Shown here: piece after piece, positions 33,117-40,086 of the stretch
Layout: each line of letters opens with the position of its first letter
Position numbering within the stretch: the first letter of the stretch is position 1
Assembly: GCA_002842045.1 (NCBI GenBank)
Contig: PHBX01000035.1
Coordinates: 1 to 40,086 of the forward strand
DNA: 40,086 nucleotides
Source: Chloroflexi bacterium HGW-Chloroflexi-3
GTDB taxonomy: Bacteria > Chloroflexota > Anaerolineae > Anaerolineales > Anaerolineaceae
Direction: 5' to 3'
Notes under the pieces: model-generated
What the model was told of the DNA's origin: nothing
The model's input: the letters and a program-made list of their open reading frames with translations, nothing else
The model's database searches: none
Program-made: the position numbers and the translations under genes

Positions 33117-34070
33117 TCATATTTTGCTTTGATTCACGATTGAATAAATATCTAACAACATTTTGAGGTTCTTTTCCAACCCAGTTGTGGTGATATTTAA
33201 AACGAACATATCCAATTTATAATCTGATTTAAGCTGGTTCAATATTTGAGAACATTCTGAAGGAGTACCGGCAACTTTGTATCGCTTTATCATGTCCTGG
33301 GTTATTAGTTTTGCAACTGCAGCGGTTCCCCCTGTTTCCAAAGCTGATTTTATTTGGTCAATTTCATATTGGTTGAGAAAACCACTCAGCTGTCGTTCAG
33401 GTGTGTCTTTTAAAACATAAGGAAACAACCGGGTTGTATCCTCAATCATTTGTTCAGTGTATGCAATTCGATCCATATATATTCTCAAAGGCTGATTCTT
33501 GAATTGCTCTACCAATTCAACGGCAGGACCAATATCAGATTTGACCGTCAACAAAACGCCATCTGCCATACGTCCTGCAAGTTTGAGTATTTGCTCTCCA
33601 CGGGCAGCGATCCAGATTGGGATGTTTTGCGATGGCAGATCCATTTTTGCGTTTTTGAGAGAAAAACATTCTCCCTCATAGTCAAATTTTTCACCAGACC
33701 AAATTTTTCTACAAATTTGGAAACTGTCTTTGACTACCTTCAAAGGTTTTTCGCGAGGGATCGTGAAAGTATCCATCACAATTGAACCCCCAGCTACCAA
33801 TACCAGTAATGCACGTTTTTTACTGATTTCATTGAGGGTGGCAGTGGCAATGGCAGTAACTGCCGGGTGACGTGTGTAACCATTTGTAACCGGGCCGAGA
33901 TGAATTTTGCTGGTTTCTCTGGCTGCCAGGCCTAATGTAACCCAAACATCAGGTGTCATACCTTCATCAGCCAGCAGACAATATTCATAACCCAACGACT
34001 CTGCTGCTTGTATTATTGCAATGATCTCGGATACAGGCATGACTGGAATGATATTGATACCCAATTTCAT
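33117..34070 (-). CDS. Mer-like luciferase-family oxidoreductase (F420-dependent type)
   Basis: A 317-residue LLM-class protein. MKLGINIIPVMPVSEI opens the barrel. HLGPVTNGYTRHPAVTAIATATLNEIS matches the Mer pattern LGPGVTNPYxxxPAxTAxxxATLDE. PREKPLKVVKDSFQICRKIWSG and MADGVLLTVKSD follow. Mer reversibly reduces methylene- to methyl-tetrahydromethanopterin with F420. The assignment among LLM enzymes is supported by the co-located Mch and MtrH-like genes. The frame extends to 34172, but ATG 34070 matches the family N-terminus. The ribosome binding site is weak (AAGAAAG). Confidence 0.72.
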   Translation of the reverse strand: MKLGINIIPVMPVSEIIAIIQAAESLGYEYCLLADEGMTPDVWVTLGLAARETSKIHLGPVTNGYTRHPAVTAIATATLNEISKKRALLVLVAGGSIVMDTFTIPREKPLKVVKDSFQICRKIWSGEKFDYEGECFSLKNAKMDLPSQNIPIWIAARGEQILKLAGRMADGVLLTVKSDIGPAVELVEQFKNQPLRIYMDRIAYTEQMIEDTTRLFPYVLKDTPERQLSGFLNQYEIDQIKSALETGGTAAVAKLITQDMIKRYKVAGTPSECSQILNQLKSDYKLDMFVLNITTTGLEKNLKMLLDIYSIVNQSKI

Positions 34071-34217
34071 AGTTTCAAGCTTTCTTAAGGAAAAAAATTG
34101 TGAAAAATACTTGATGTACCTCAGAAATTTCTTGGACAAGAGTATTAAAGCACACAGGTAAAAATTAGTCAAACTAAAATTGATTAAGAAATGCTGAAAT
34201 AATTCTTTAGTGGTACT

Positions 34218-35366
34218 TTACATGAAGAATCTATCGGGTGAAAATGGCTCCAAGTATTCGGAAACTTCGATTTGGTTTTGGCCCTGGATGTGATCTGCAA
34301 TCAATTTTGTGAAAACTGGGATGGTTGGGATTGCCAGATGGAATGCAGATGCAATATAGATATTTTCAAAATGAGGTAACCAACCGATGATGGGTTGGTA
34401 GTCTTTCGAAAATGGACTAGGCGCAGACCAGGTCCGGGTAATGCGAATTTGTTTCAAAATCGGAAAGAACTCACTCAGTTTTTGGGTGATTGCAGGCATC
34501 CCCCAGGCACTACTGGAACGATCGATCGCAGTAGCTGGTTGGATGGCATTAGAAATTAATAAACACCCATTTCGGTGTTGTCCAACCCCCAGGGTGACCA
34601 ACTGATTATTCCCATGGACGGAATCATAAAATCCACTTGTCCCAATGTGATGATTGACGGTTTTTGGTAGTGGTTCACTGACCATCGCTTCTGCTTTGGT
34701 GAAGAAGATTGGCAAAGGTGCATCGATTTTTGATGTGAGAAATCCAGTCCATGCACCCGTTGCTAAAATGATGTTTTTTCCGTAATAAGATTGATTTGTT
34801 GTTTCTACCCCTACAATTTTATTACCTTCTTTAATAAACCTTTCCACTTTTGATCTACATTTGATGGTTGCTCCAAGTCTTTTCGCAGATTGAAGGTATC
34901 CCCAACAAAACTTAAATGGATTGAGATGACCTTCTTGAGCGAGAATCGCACCTACACAATTCATTGGATTCAGTGCTGATTCTAATTTCGAAATTTCTGC
35001 AGAGGGAACAAATTCTGCGGAAAGGCCAATTTTCCTCATCCAATCGATTTTGGATTGATGTGCGGACAATTGCTCTTGAGAATAATACAGAGTTATGTGC
35101 CCAGGTAATTCCCACTCCAAATCAATGTCCAATTCCTCTCCCAGCTGAGGTAACATTGAATAACCCTGATGAACAATACGCAAATATTCTGGTGTTTCAC
35201 TATCAAATATTTGGGCTCTACCAGCGCAAGCTGAAGATGTTCCACTACAGATGTGATTACTTTCCAAAAGCAAGGTATTGATATTCGCCCTGGATAAATG
35301 GTAGGCAAGTCCACAACCTGCAAAACCTCCACCTATGATGATGACATCGTATATTTTAATCATCAT
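34218..35366 (-). CDS. Second DAO-type FAD oxidoreductase
   Basis: A 382-residue glycine/sarcosine-oxidase-fold flavoprotein with DVIIIGGGFAGCGLAYHLSRA, SGTSSACAGRAQIFDSE, and a C-terminal RTWSAPSPFSKDYQPIIG. It is a paralog of the protein at 29227-30447 (compare RTWTAPTTYTEDGMPLLG), but has no adjacent alpha or small subunit of its own. It may share the HcnA/B-like partners or act on a different methylated intermediate. It starts 18 bp after the membrane-protein stop, and no clear ribosome binding site is visible. Confidence 0.82.
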   Translation of the reverse strand: MMIKIYDVIIIGGGFAGCGLAYHLSRANINTLLLESNHICSGTSSACAGRAQIFDSETPEYLRIVHQGYSMLPQLGEELDIDLEWELPGHITLYYSQEQLSAHQSKIDWMRKIGLSAEFVPSAEISKLESALNPMNCVGAILAQEGHLNPFKFCWGYLQSAKRLGATIKCRSKVERFIKEGNKIVGVETTNQSYYGKNIILATGAWTGFLTSKIDAPLPIFFTKAEAMVSEPLPKTVNHHIGTSGFYDSVHGNNQLVTLGVGQHRNGCLLISNAIQPATAIDRSSSAWGMPAITQKLSEFFPILKQIRITRTWSAPSPFSKDYQPIIGWLPHFENIYIASAFHLAIPTIPVFTKLIADHIQGQNQIEVSEYLEPFSPDRFFM

Positions 35367-35384
35367 TAAATATGATTAATCTAG

Positions 35385-36872
35385 TTATTTGCATATTGAG
35401 AATATCACTGCGATCTCATCATTATAAACTTCACAAAAGGTCGAAGATTTTTTCATTTCCTGGATAAGATTTTTTTGCGAGGAATTATCTAAGAATAATG
35501 TGCCTATCTTATTTTCTTTCAGTTTTTCTAACCATCCAGGTTCTGCGTTGGAGATAGAAAGGTATTCCTCCCATTGTTGTGAAGGATAAATGTGAAATCG
35601 AGTATCGATCCAGACTGGGCGTTCTGGAATTGTAAAAATTAAATAGCTTCCATATACATAATCATTGAAGATTGGACCTGGCAACTCGGGATGTTGATTT
35701 AGCCATGCAGCTGCAGTAATTGTTGTGTTTTGGGATATCGATTGAGGTGATTGTTTCCACCAATATTCGCGGATTCCAGGCAAAAGACTGAGCGGAAGAA
35801 GTGATAATATTACCAATAAAATAATATTGAAAGTTATTATTTCGAACCGAATCCCATTAAATTTCCTTTTCACTAATCCCTGAAGCAACCAGGAGGAAAA
35901 AATCAACAATAAGGCTAAGAACCAAACAACATGGCGTACGCCTGAAAATGCCATCCATCCAAAACCCATCAACCAGATCCATTCATGAATTTTCAATTTA
36001 TTGGATGAAAATTTGACCAGGGGAATGAACACCAGAAACCAAAGAAAGAAAATATTCATTTGCCAACCGGAATTAGTTGGAGGTTTCCATTCTTGACTAA
36101 ATTGAATACCGGACGACTGGATAAATTGGACTGTTTCCAGCCAGAGTATGGGTCCACGGGGATTTACAAATGTCGCTAGAAAAGCCAATAACAAAACGAA
36201 AACGAATTTTTTATTTCTTTGGCGGAATAAAAAGAATGGTCCCATTAGAAAAAATAATACAATTACCGAGCCGTGTAAGTTAGCCCAAAACAAAGCGATA
36301 GGTATTAACCAATAATATTTATTTGAAAATTCATCAGTTTGATTATTTTCTTTTAAATATTCATCGACAAATTCCTTGCCTGATTTTTCTTTGTTTCCAG
36401 AGGTTGTGGAAAATAAATATAAAGCAAAACCAAAAAGTGGGTAAACAAACATTTGTGGCCGAACAGCCCAATTATTAGCGCCCGCCAAAGCACATACCAA
36501 TGTTAATACTGTAGCGAGCCATCCCGGTGCCCCTTTTTTTACGCAGATTAACCATAGGAAGATATAAAAAACTGAAATCATCAGCCCGCGAGAAAAAACC
36601 ACCAATGTCAGGTCACCGAGGTTATACAAAGCATATAATAAAACAGCGGATAACCACATCGGATAAGATACTGATTGTCCAAAAACAGTGCTACTGTAGT
36701 TGTCGACTAAAGGTACACTGTTGGTGGTTAAGATGTCCTGTCCGAGGCGCAAATACCACCAAAAATCGTTTGGTAAAACTGGGAGTAAGATTGTAATAGA
36801 AAGGATGATGAGTAATAAAAGACCCAACCAGGGTAAATTGGTGAGGATTCTTGAGTGGGTTGAAGAGAGCAT
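35385..36872 (-). CDS. GT-C-like polytopic membrane protein
   Basis: A 495-residue protein with about ten to twelve membrane helices. After the first helix comes NDFWWYLRLGQDILTT and VPLVDNYSSTVFGQ, the DxWWHLRxG pattern of an uncharacterised membrane family in which the acidic loop resembles GT-C glycosyltransferases. A soluble C-terminal tail (about 400-495) contains PGPIFNDYVYGSYLIF and PVWIDTRFHIYPSQQW. The acceptor and donor are unknown. It runs in the same direction as the C1 genes but seems unrelated in function. Confidence 0.65.
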   Translation of the reverse strand: MLSSTHSRILTNLPWLGLLLLIILSITILLPVLPNDFWWYLRLGQDILTTNSVPLVDNYSSTVFGQSVSYPMWLSAVLLYALYNLGDLTLVVFSRGLMISVFYIFLWLICVKKGAPGWLATVLTLVCALAGANNWAVRPQMFVYPLFGFALYLFSTTSGNKEKSGKEFVDEYLKENNQTDEFSNKYYWLIPIALFWANLHGSVIVLFFLMGPFFLFRQRNKKFVFVLLLAFLATFVNPRGPILWLETVQFIQSSGIQFSQEWKPPTNSGWQMNIFFLWFLVFIPLVKFSSNKLKIHEWIWLMGFGWMAFSGVRHVVWFLALLLIFSSWLLQGLVKRKFNGIRFEIITFNIILLVILSLLPLSLLPGIREYWWKQSPQSISQNTTITAAAWLNQHPELPGPIFNDYVYGSYLIFTIPERPVWIDTRFHIYPSQQWEEYLSISNAEPGWLEKLKENKIGTLFLDNSSQKNLIQEMKKSSTFCEVYNDEIAVIFSICK

Positions 36873-36980
36873 ATAGTAATTTTATCCGAGTTTCTAAATT
36901 TAAACTTTCAACTCCACGTTCTGTTTCACATGATAGTTACCACTAAAAGTTGATTTTTTCTGTTTCTTAAATGAAAACCC

Positions 36981-37012
36981 ACATAATCCTGAATCAATTT
37001 CCAGGATTATGT
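36981..37012 (-). terminator. Intrinsic terminator of the secreted repeat protein gene
   Basis: An 11-bp stem (ACATAATCCTG and CAGGATTATGT, 10-base loop) 25 bp beyond the stop of the minus-strand gene. On that strand it is followed by GGGTTTTC. Confidence 0.7.
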
Positions 37013-37036
37013 AGGTTTATTGGTAAAAATTAGATG

Positions 37037-37741
37037 TTAGGGATAGGTATTATTCCAGAACCAGTTGTAGGCATAGTAACCACCACTGGTTGCTTCCAGG
37101 CGGATGGCGATGCGATCCAATCCCTTCAAAGCTGCAGGAATATCATAGGTTAAGGTTAATGCTCCACCATCACCAGAATCTGTTGTGGTGACCAGGGTTC
37201 CACCAATACCCGCGGTTCCGTACTTCCCCATCAGGACTTTGAATTTAACTTCTTTCGGGAAATTATTCGTTTTTATGGTGACTGTAGAATCCTCAACAAC
37301 AGCACTGATTAAGAAAGTTGGGATACCTGTGTAGCCAGGGACGACAGGAACGGTGGGAGTGGTTGCTTCACTGTCATTATTCCAGAACCAGTTGTAGGCA
37401 TAGTAACCTCCACTGGTTGCTTCAAGACGAATAGCAATGCGATCCAAACCCTTCAGTTCCGCAGGCACGTCATATGTCAAAGACTGGGAGCCACCATCAC
37501 CAGAATCAGTTGTGGTCACAAGAATTCCACCAATTCCCTGGGTGCCATACTTACCCATTGTAACCTCAAAGTCAATATCTTTTGGAAAATTATAAGTTTT
37601 GATGGTTACTTTTGAATCTTCAACTACACTTACAATACTGAATGTAGGTATAGTAGAAGCTTGAACATTATCCACTGATTGAGGAACAAATGCAGTTACC
37701 AGGACCAGTAACAATAAAAATGGGATAAATAAACGTTTCAT
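37037..37741 (-). CDS. Secreted two-repeat protein (YYAYNWFWNN repeats)
   Basis: A 234-residue protein with a cleavable-looking signal peptide (MKRLFIPFLLLLVLVTAF to about residue 29, VQA-S). Two copies of a roughly 95-residue beta-rich domain follow. Each has IPTF, VTIKTxNFPK, MGKYGTxGIGG, TTTDSGDGG, LKGLDRIAIRLEATSGGYYA and YNWFWNN. The copies are separated by a Pro/Thr-rich linker. The repeat period is 327 bp. GAAGGAGAA places the start at ATG 37741, not at the frame's first ATG 37756. Similar repeats occur in Chloroflexota secreted proteins. The role is unknown, perhaps surface adhesion. Confidence 0.8.
   Translation of the reverse strand: MKRLFIPFLLLLVLVTAFVPQSVDNVQASTIPTFSIVSVVEDSKVTIKTYNFPKDIDFEVTMGKYGTQGIGGILVTTTDSGDGGSQSLTYDVPAELKGLDRIAIRLEATSGGYYAYNWFWNNDSEATTPTVPVVPGYTGIPTFLISAVVEDSTVTIKTNNFPKEVKFKVLMGKYGTAGIGGTLVTTTDSGDGGALTLTYDIPAALKGLDRIAIRLEATSGGYYAYNWFWNNTYP
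37054..37690. repeat. Tandem 327-bp coding repeat (two copies)
   Basis: Matching segments such as TCCAGAACCAGTTGTAGGCA at 37054 and again at 37381 show a 327-bp offset. The copies remain alike at the DNA level, mostly with silent changes, so they arose by internal duplication within the secreted protein gene. Confidence 0.75.
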
Positions 37742-38009
37742 TAGATTCTCCTTCATTTATTTCCTTCTCCGGTGATTTTGCAGAGATATAAATTAAAGAT
37801 GTTATTCAGTTGAAAAAAGTTCCCAACCTAATGTCTATTACGCGTACACTCATACATTCAGTGTACTGATTTGTGATCTGATTTACAAGTTTTTTGTATT
37901 TGAAAATTAATAAAATCGAAGTAAAAGATCAAACTCCTGAATTGCATATTTCTAGAAATTTCTTATACTAAAAATATCTAATAGAGATTATTGGTACTTT
38001 GGGAGGTCT

Positions 38010-38759
38010 ATGGATAACAAAAAACCAGGATTAAGAGATCAAATCTTTGATGATGAATATCACCACAATGAAAAAGATCCCCATAAAAAAGAATGGAATT
38101 TATCAGAAATTATCCTGGGTGGGCAGGATGGTCTTGTGAATGTGTTAGGGGTGATTTTAGGCGTTGCAGCTGCTACCAGTGATGCGCGGGTTGTGATGGT
38201 AGCTGGACTGGCTGCTACTTTTGCGGAATCAATTTCGATGGGTGCTGTAGCTTATACTTCCATCTTAGCCACTGCTGATTTCTATGAAAGTGAACGTGAG
38301 CGTGAATATCGGCATATTCAGAGTGTACCCAATTTGGAAAAAGATGAAATTCGAAAAATTTATCAAGCCAAAGGATTTCAAGGTAATTTGTTAACCAGAA
38401 TTGTGGACACAATCACTGCCAATGAAGATGTTTGGGTGGCTGTCATGATGGCAGAAGAACACAAACTGATCCCAGCTAATAGAAGTACGGCTCTAAAATC
38501 TGCGATTATTGTCGGAATTTCTGCCATCATTGGTTCGCTTATCCCATTACTCCCATTTGCTTTTTTGTCGATTGGTTGGAGTATGGTGGCATCCGTTATT
38601 CTTACCAGTATTGTATTGTTTATTGTAGGTGTTTATAAAGCACATGTAACAATTGGAAAACCAGTTAGAAGTGGATTTGAAATTGCTCTCATTGGAACAG
38701 TATCTGCTTTAGCAGGATATGTTGTGGGTGCATTGTTAAAGATGCCCGTTTCACCCTGA
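38010..38759 (+). CDS. VIT1/CCC1-family metal transporter
   Basis: A 249-residue protein with a hydrophilic N-terminus, then LSEIILGGQDGLVNVLGVILGVAAAT, the hallmark first helix of the VIT family, and FAESISMGAVAYTS. A cytosolic metal-binding helix region (ESEREREYRHIQ, about 90-140) and three further membrane helices follow. Members export or sequester Fe(II) or Mn(II). GGGAGGT precedes the ATG. It is transcribed divergently from the repeat protein, and the 268 bp between them hold nothing else I can support. Confidence 0.9.
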   Translation: MDNKKPGLRDQIFDDEYHHNEKDPHKKEWNLSEIILGGQDGLVNVLGVILGVAAATSDARVVMVAGLAATFAESISMGAVAYTSILATADFYESEREREYRHIQSVPNLEKDEIRKIYQAKGFQGNLLTRIVDTITANEDVWVAVMMAEEHKLIPANRSTALKSAIIVGISAIIGSLIPLLPFAFLSIGWSMVASVILTSIVLFIVGVYKAHVTIGKPVRSGFEIALIGTVSALAGYVVGALLKMPVSP

Positions 38760-38836
38760 TTAAGTAGAAGCTTCTATTTTATTTTGTAATTCATGATTTA
38801 TTTTGATAAACTAAAATTATATGAAAGGAGGTTAAT

Positions 38837-39088
38837 ATGGGGTTATTTACTTGGATCGTTGTTGGAGCCATTGCTGGTTGGTTAGCTGGAAAAGTAATGA
38901 AAGGAAGAGGATTTGGACTGCTGGGTAATATTGTTATTGGCGTAATTGGTGCTTTGGTAGGCGGGTGGTTAGCTGGTTTGCTATTGAATATCTCAAATCC
39001 GATCAGTGGATTTAACTTTCAAACAATTCTAGTAGCCTTTCTGGGGTCTATCATTGTTTTATACATTGCCAAATTAATTCGGAAGTAA
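38837..39088 (+). CDS. GlsB/YeaQ/YmgE family small membrane protein
   Basis: An 83-residue protein with three Gly-rich hydrophobic helices: TWIVVGAIAGWLAGKVMKGR, GNIVIGVIGALVGGWLAGLL and FLGSIIVLYIAKLIRK. This is the transglycosylase-associated/YeaQ family, linked to general stress response with no proven activity. AAAGGAGGT is a strong ribosome binding site. Followed by a clear terminator. Confidence 0.92.
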   Translation: MGLFTWIVVGAIAGWLAGKVMKGRGFGLLGNIVIGVIGALVGGWLAGLLLNISNPISGFNFQTILVAFLGSIIVLYIAKLIRK

Positions 39089-39122
39089 AAAATATTCTTT
39101 GACCAGTTCTTTATATAAGATG

Positions 39123-39158
39123 AAAAACAACACCAATTTAATAAAAGGTGTTGTTTTT
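39123..39158 (+). terminator. Intrinsic terminator after the YeaQ-like gene
   Basis: A 12-bp stem (AAAAACAACACC and GGTGTTGTTTTT, 12-base loop) whose right arm ends in a T-run, 34 bp beyond the stop. Confidence 0.8.
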
Positions 39159-39283
39159 ATGTTTTGGTTAGTTAATTGATCATTCGAAAATTTGTAACTT
39201 TGGAGATCTGCTAGATTGATATCACTCATATTGAATTATAATTACCCGACTCCGCATACTCTTTTTTATCAATCTGGTTATCA

Positions 39284-39658
39284 ATGAAAAAAAATTCCGA
39301 TTTGATCTCATTTTCTCGAAAATTAAGGAACCTGCAATCCTTATCATTTGTCAAGGCAACAGCCTGGGTAATTTTGGGTATCAGCAGCATGTTTTCAGCG
39401 AATGATCTGACATCTACTCAAAACGAAGAATTGTGGCTTTCAACATTAACGAGATTTGGGCTTGCAATCGGCTTCTTATTGGCGGGAATATTCTTAAAAA
39501 AGGACCATAAGAATATTTATTTACTGTTGATTGTTGTGCTGATTGATTTAATTGTTAGTATTCAAAAACCAATCGGTCTTTTTGATAGCTTAATGATATT
39601 GTTTGACATCGTATTTTACTGGATTATTTTTAATTTTCTGAAGAAAGCAAAATTGTAA
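39284..39658 (+). CDS. Small membrane protein of unknown function
   Basis: A 124-residue protein with four predicted hydrophobic segments (about 22-38, 55-72, 77-93, 98-117) and Lys-rich loops. I do not recognise a family. No strong ribosome binding site precedes ATG 39284. It stands alone between the terminator after the YeaQ-like gene and the MFS remnant. Confidence 0.5.
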   Translation: MKKNSDLISFSRKLRNLQSLSFVKATAWVILGISSMFSANDLTSTQNEELWLSTLTRFGLAIGFLLAGIFLKKDHKNIYLLLIVVLIDLIVSIQKPIGLFDSLMILFDIVFYWIIFNFLKKAKL

Positions 39659-39721
39659 TCATCTGAATATTCTCATTGTGAAAAACGCCACCGCCTAATC
39701 CTAATTTCGGAGTCTCAAATC

Positions 39722-39994
39722 TTGTCTCAAAAACGAATCAATATCATTACAGCAGGAGTCATTCTAAGTTTATTCCTCGCATCAATGGAAAGTACTGTGG
39801 TTGCTACTGCCATGCCATCCATTGTTGCGCAATTGGGTGGTTTATCCATTTACAGCTGGGTATTTTCAATTTACATGCTGGCATCAACGACAACCGTTCC
39901 AATCTATGGGAAAGTTTCAGATTTATTTGGTAGAAAAAAAATCTTTACCTTTTCAATGGGGCTTTTTTTATTTGGATCAGTATTATGTAAGTAA
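39722..39994 (+). pseudogene. Truncated MFS transporter (DHA2/EmrB-type) gene
   Basis: The 90 codons start at TTG 39722 (GGAG upstream) and give the N-terminus of a drug:H+ antiporter of the 14-helix type. LFLASMESTVVATAMPSIVAQL is the helix 1 motif, and KVSDLFGRKKIFTFSMG is the conserved loop 2-3 motif. The frame stops after GSVLCK, where the family continues for another 350 or more residues. The sequence then changes character and a new ORF begins at 40035. An insertion or deletion broke the gene. Confidence 0.75.
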
Positions 39995-40034
39995 ACAGTC
40001 GAATGTTCTTTAATAAACATGATAAACTGAGGGT

Positions 40035-40086
40035 ATGCGAAAACCTAGAGACTATTACCTCAGCGAAGAAGAATTGGACGTGGTTG
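40035..40086 (+). CDS. 5' end of an unidentified gene, possibly a transposase
   Basis: ATG 40035 behind GAGGG opens a frame reading MRKPRDYYLSEEELDVV to the window edge. A charged start with a YxLSEEEL-type helix is reminiscent of helix-turn-helix transposases such as IS630-type. This would fit with the abruptly ended MFS gene 41 bp upstream. Seventeen codons are too few to be sure. Confidence 0.3.
   Translation, partial: MRKPRDYYLSEEELDVV

Noticed and set aside
38764..38785. TAGAAGCTTCTA palindrome followed by a T-rich stretch as a terminator after the VIT gene
   Set aside because: It has no loop, so only a very short hairpin could form; the evidence is too weak to list.

Overview
The window looks like a chromosomal segment of a Chloroflexota bacterium, most likely class Anaerolineae. 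This is inferred from the Ala/Pro/Glu-rich linkers of its lipoproteins, a secreted repeat protein ending each repeat in a YYAYNWFWNN-type motif, the moderate GC content, and F420/methanopterin-type C1 enzymes in a bacterial setting. No 16S rRNA or other definitive marker is present, so the assignment is tentative.

Region 1 (1-3.9 kb, + strand) is a phosphate cassette: a DUF47/PhoU-like regulator, two tandem PiT permeases of identical length and a PfkB-family kinase. A TTAACA-N5-TTAACA direct repeat resembling a Pho box lies upstream. An unseen divergent gene starts at the left edge. From 3.9 to 4.74 kb there is decayed DNA, including the remnant of an MBL-fold-like gene with two in-frame stops.

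Region 2 (4.7-18.0 kb, - strand) reads as one long catabolic operon behind an IclR regulator. In transcription order it encodes a maleate isomerase/Asp-Glu racemase-type enzyme, a fumarate-reductase-like flavoprotein, a minimal [2Fe-2S] partner, a DUF6282 metallohydrolase-like protein, a four-subunit molybdenum hydroxylase whose large subunit is split in two, and a Liv-type ABC importer with a LivM-LivG fusion. Import, hydroxylation, reduction and hydrolysis of a small (hetero)cyclic or unsaturated acid is the simplest reading. A decayed second flavoprotein/[2Fe-2S] pair sits just upstream of iclR (18.35-19.3 kb), and several palindromes lie between them.

Region 3 (19.3-21.9 kb) holds a CopD-like membrane protein, a PRC-barrel-like protein, a dicluster ferredoxin and a Crp/Fnr regulator on the - strand, then a polysaccharide deacetylase on the + strand.

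Region 4 (22.1-35.4 kb) is the most unusual part. On the + strand are a BMP-type (nucleoside-like) ABC importer with a broken ATPase gene, an archaeal-type methenyl-tetrahydromethanopterin cyclohydrolase (Mch) and an amidohydrolase/deaminase. Converging from the - strand are a Mer-like LLM oxidoreductase, an MtrH/MeTr-like pterin methyltransferase, a three-subunit HcnABC/sarcosine-dehydrogenase-like complex and a second DAO-type flavoprotein. Together they suggest uptake of an N-methylated or deaminable compound, oxidation of its C-N bond and transfer of the one-carbon unit to a (methano)pterin carrier.

Region 5 (35.4-40.1 kb) contains a GT-C-like membrane protein, the secreted repeat protein, a VIT/CCC1-type transporter, a GlsB/YeaQ-type protein, a small membrane protein and a truncated MFS gene followed by the start of a new ORF at the right edge.
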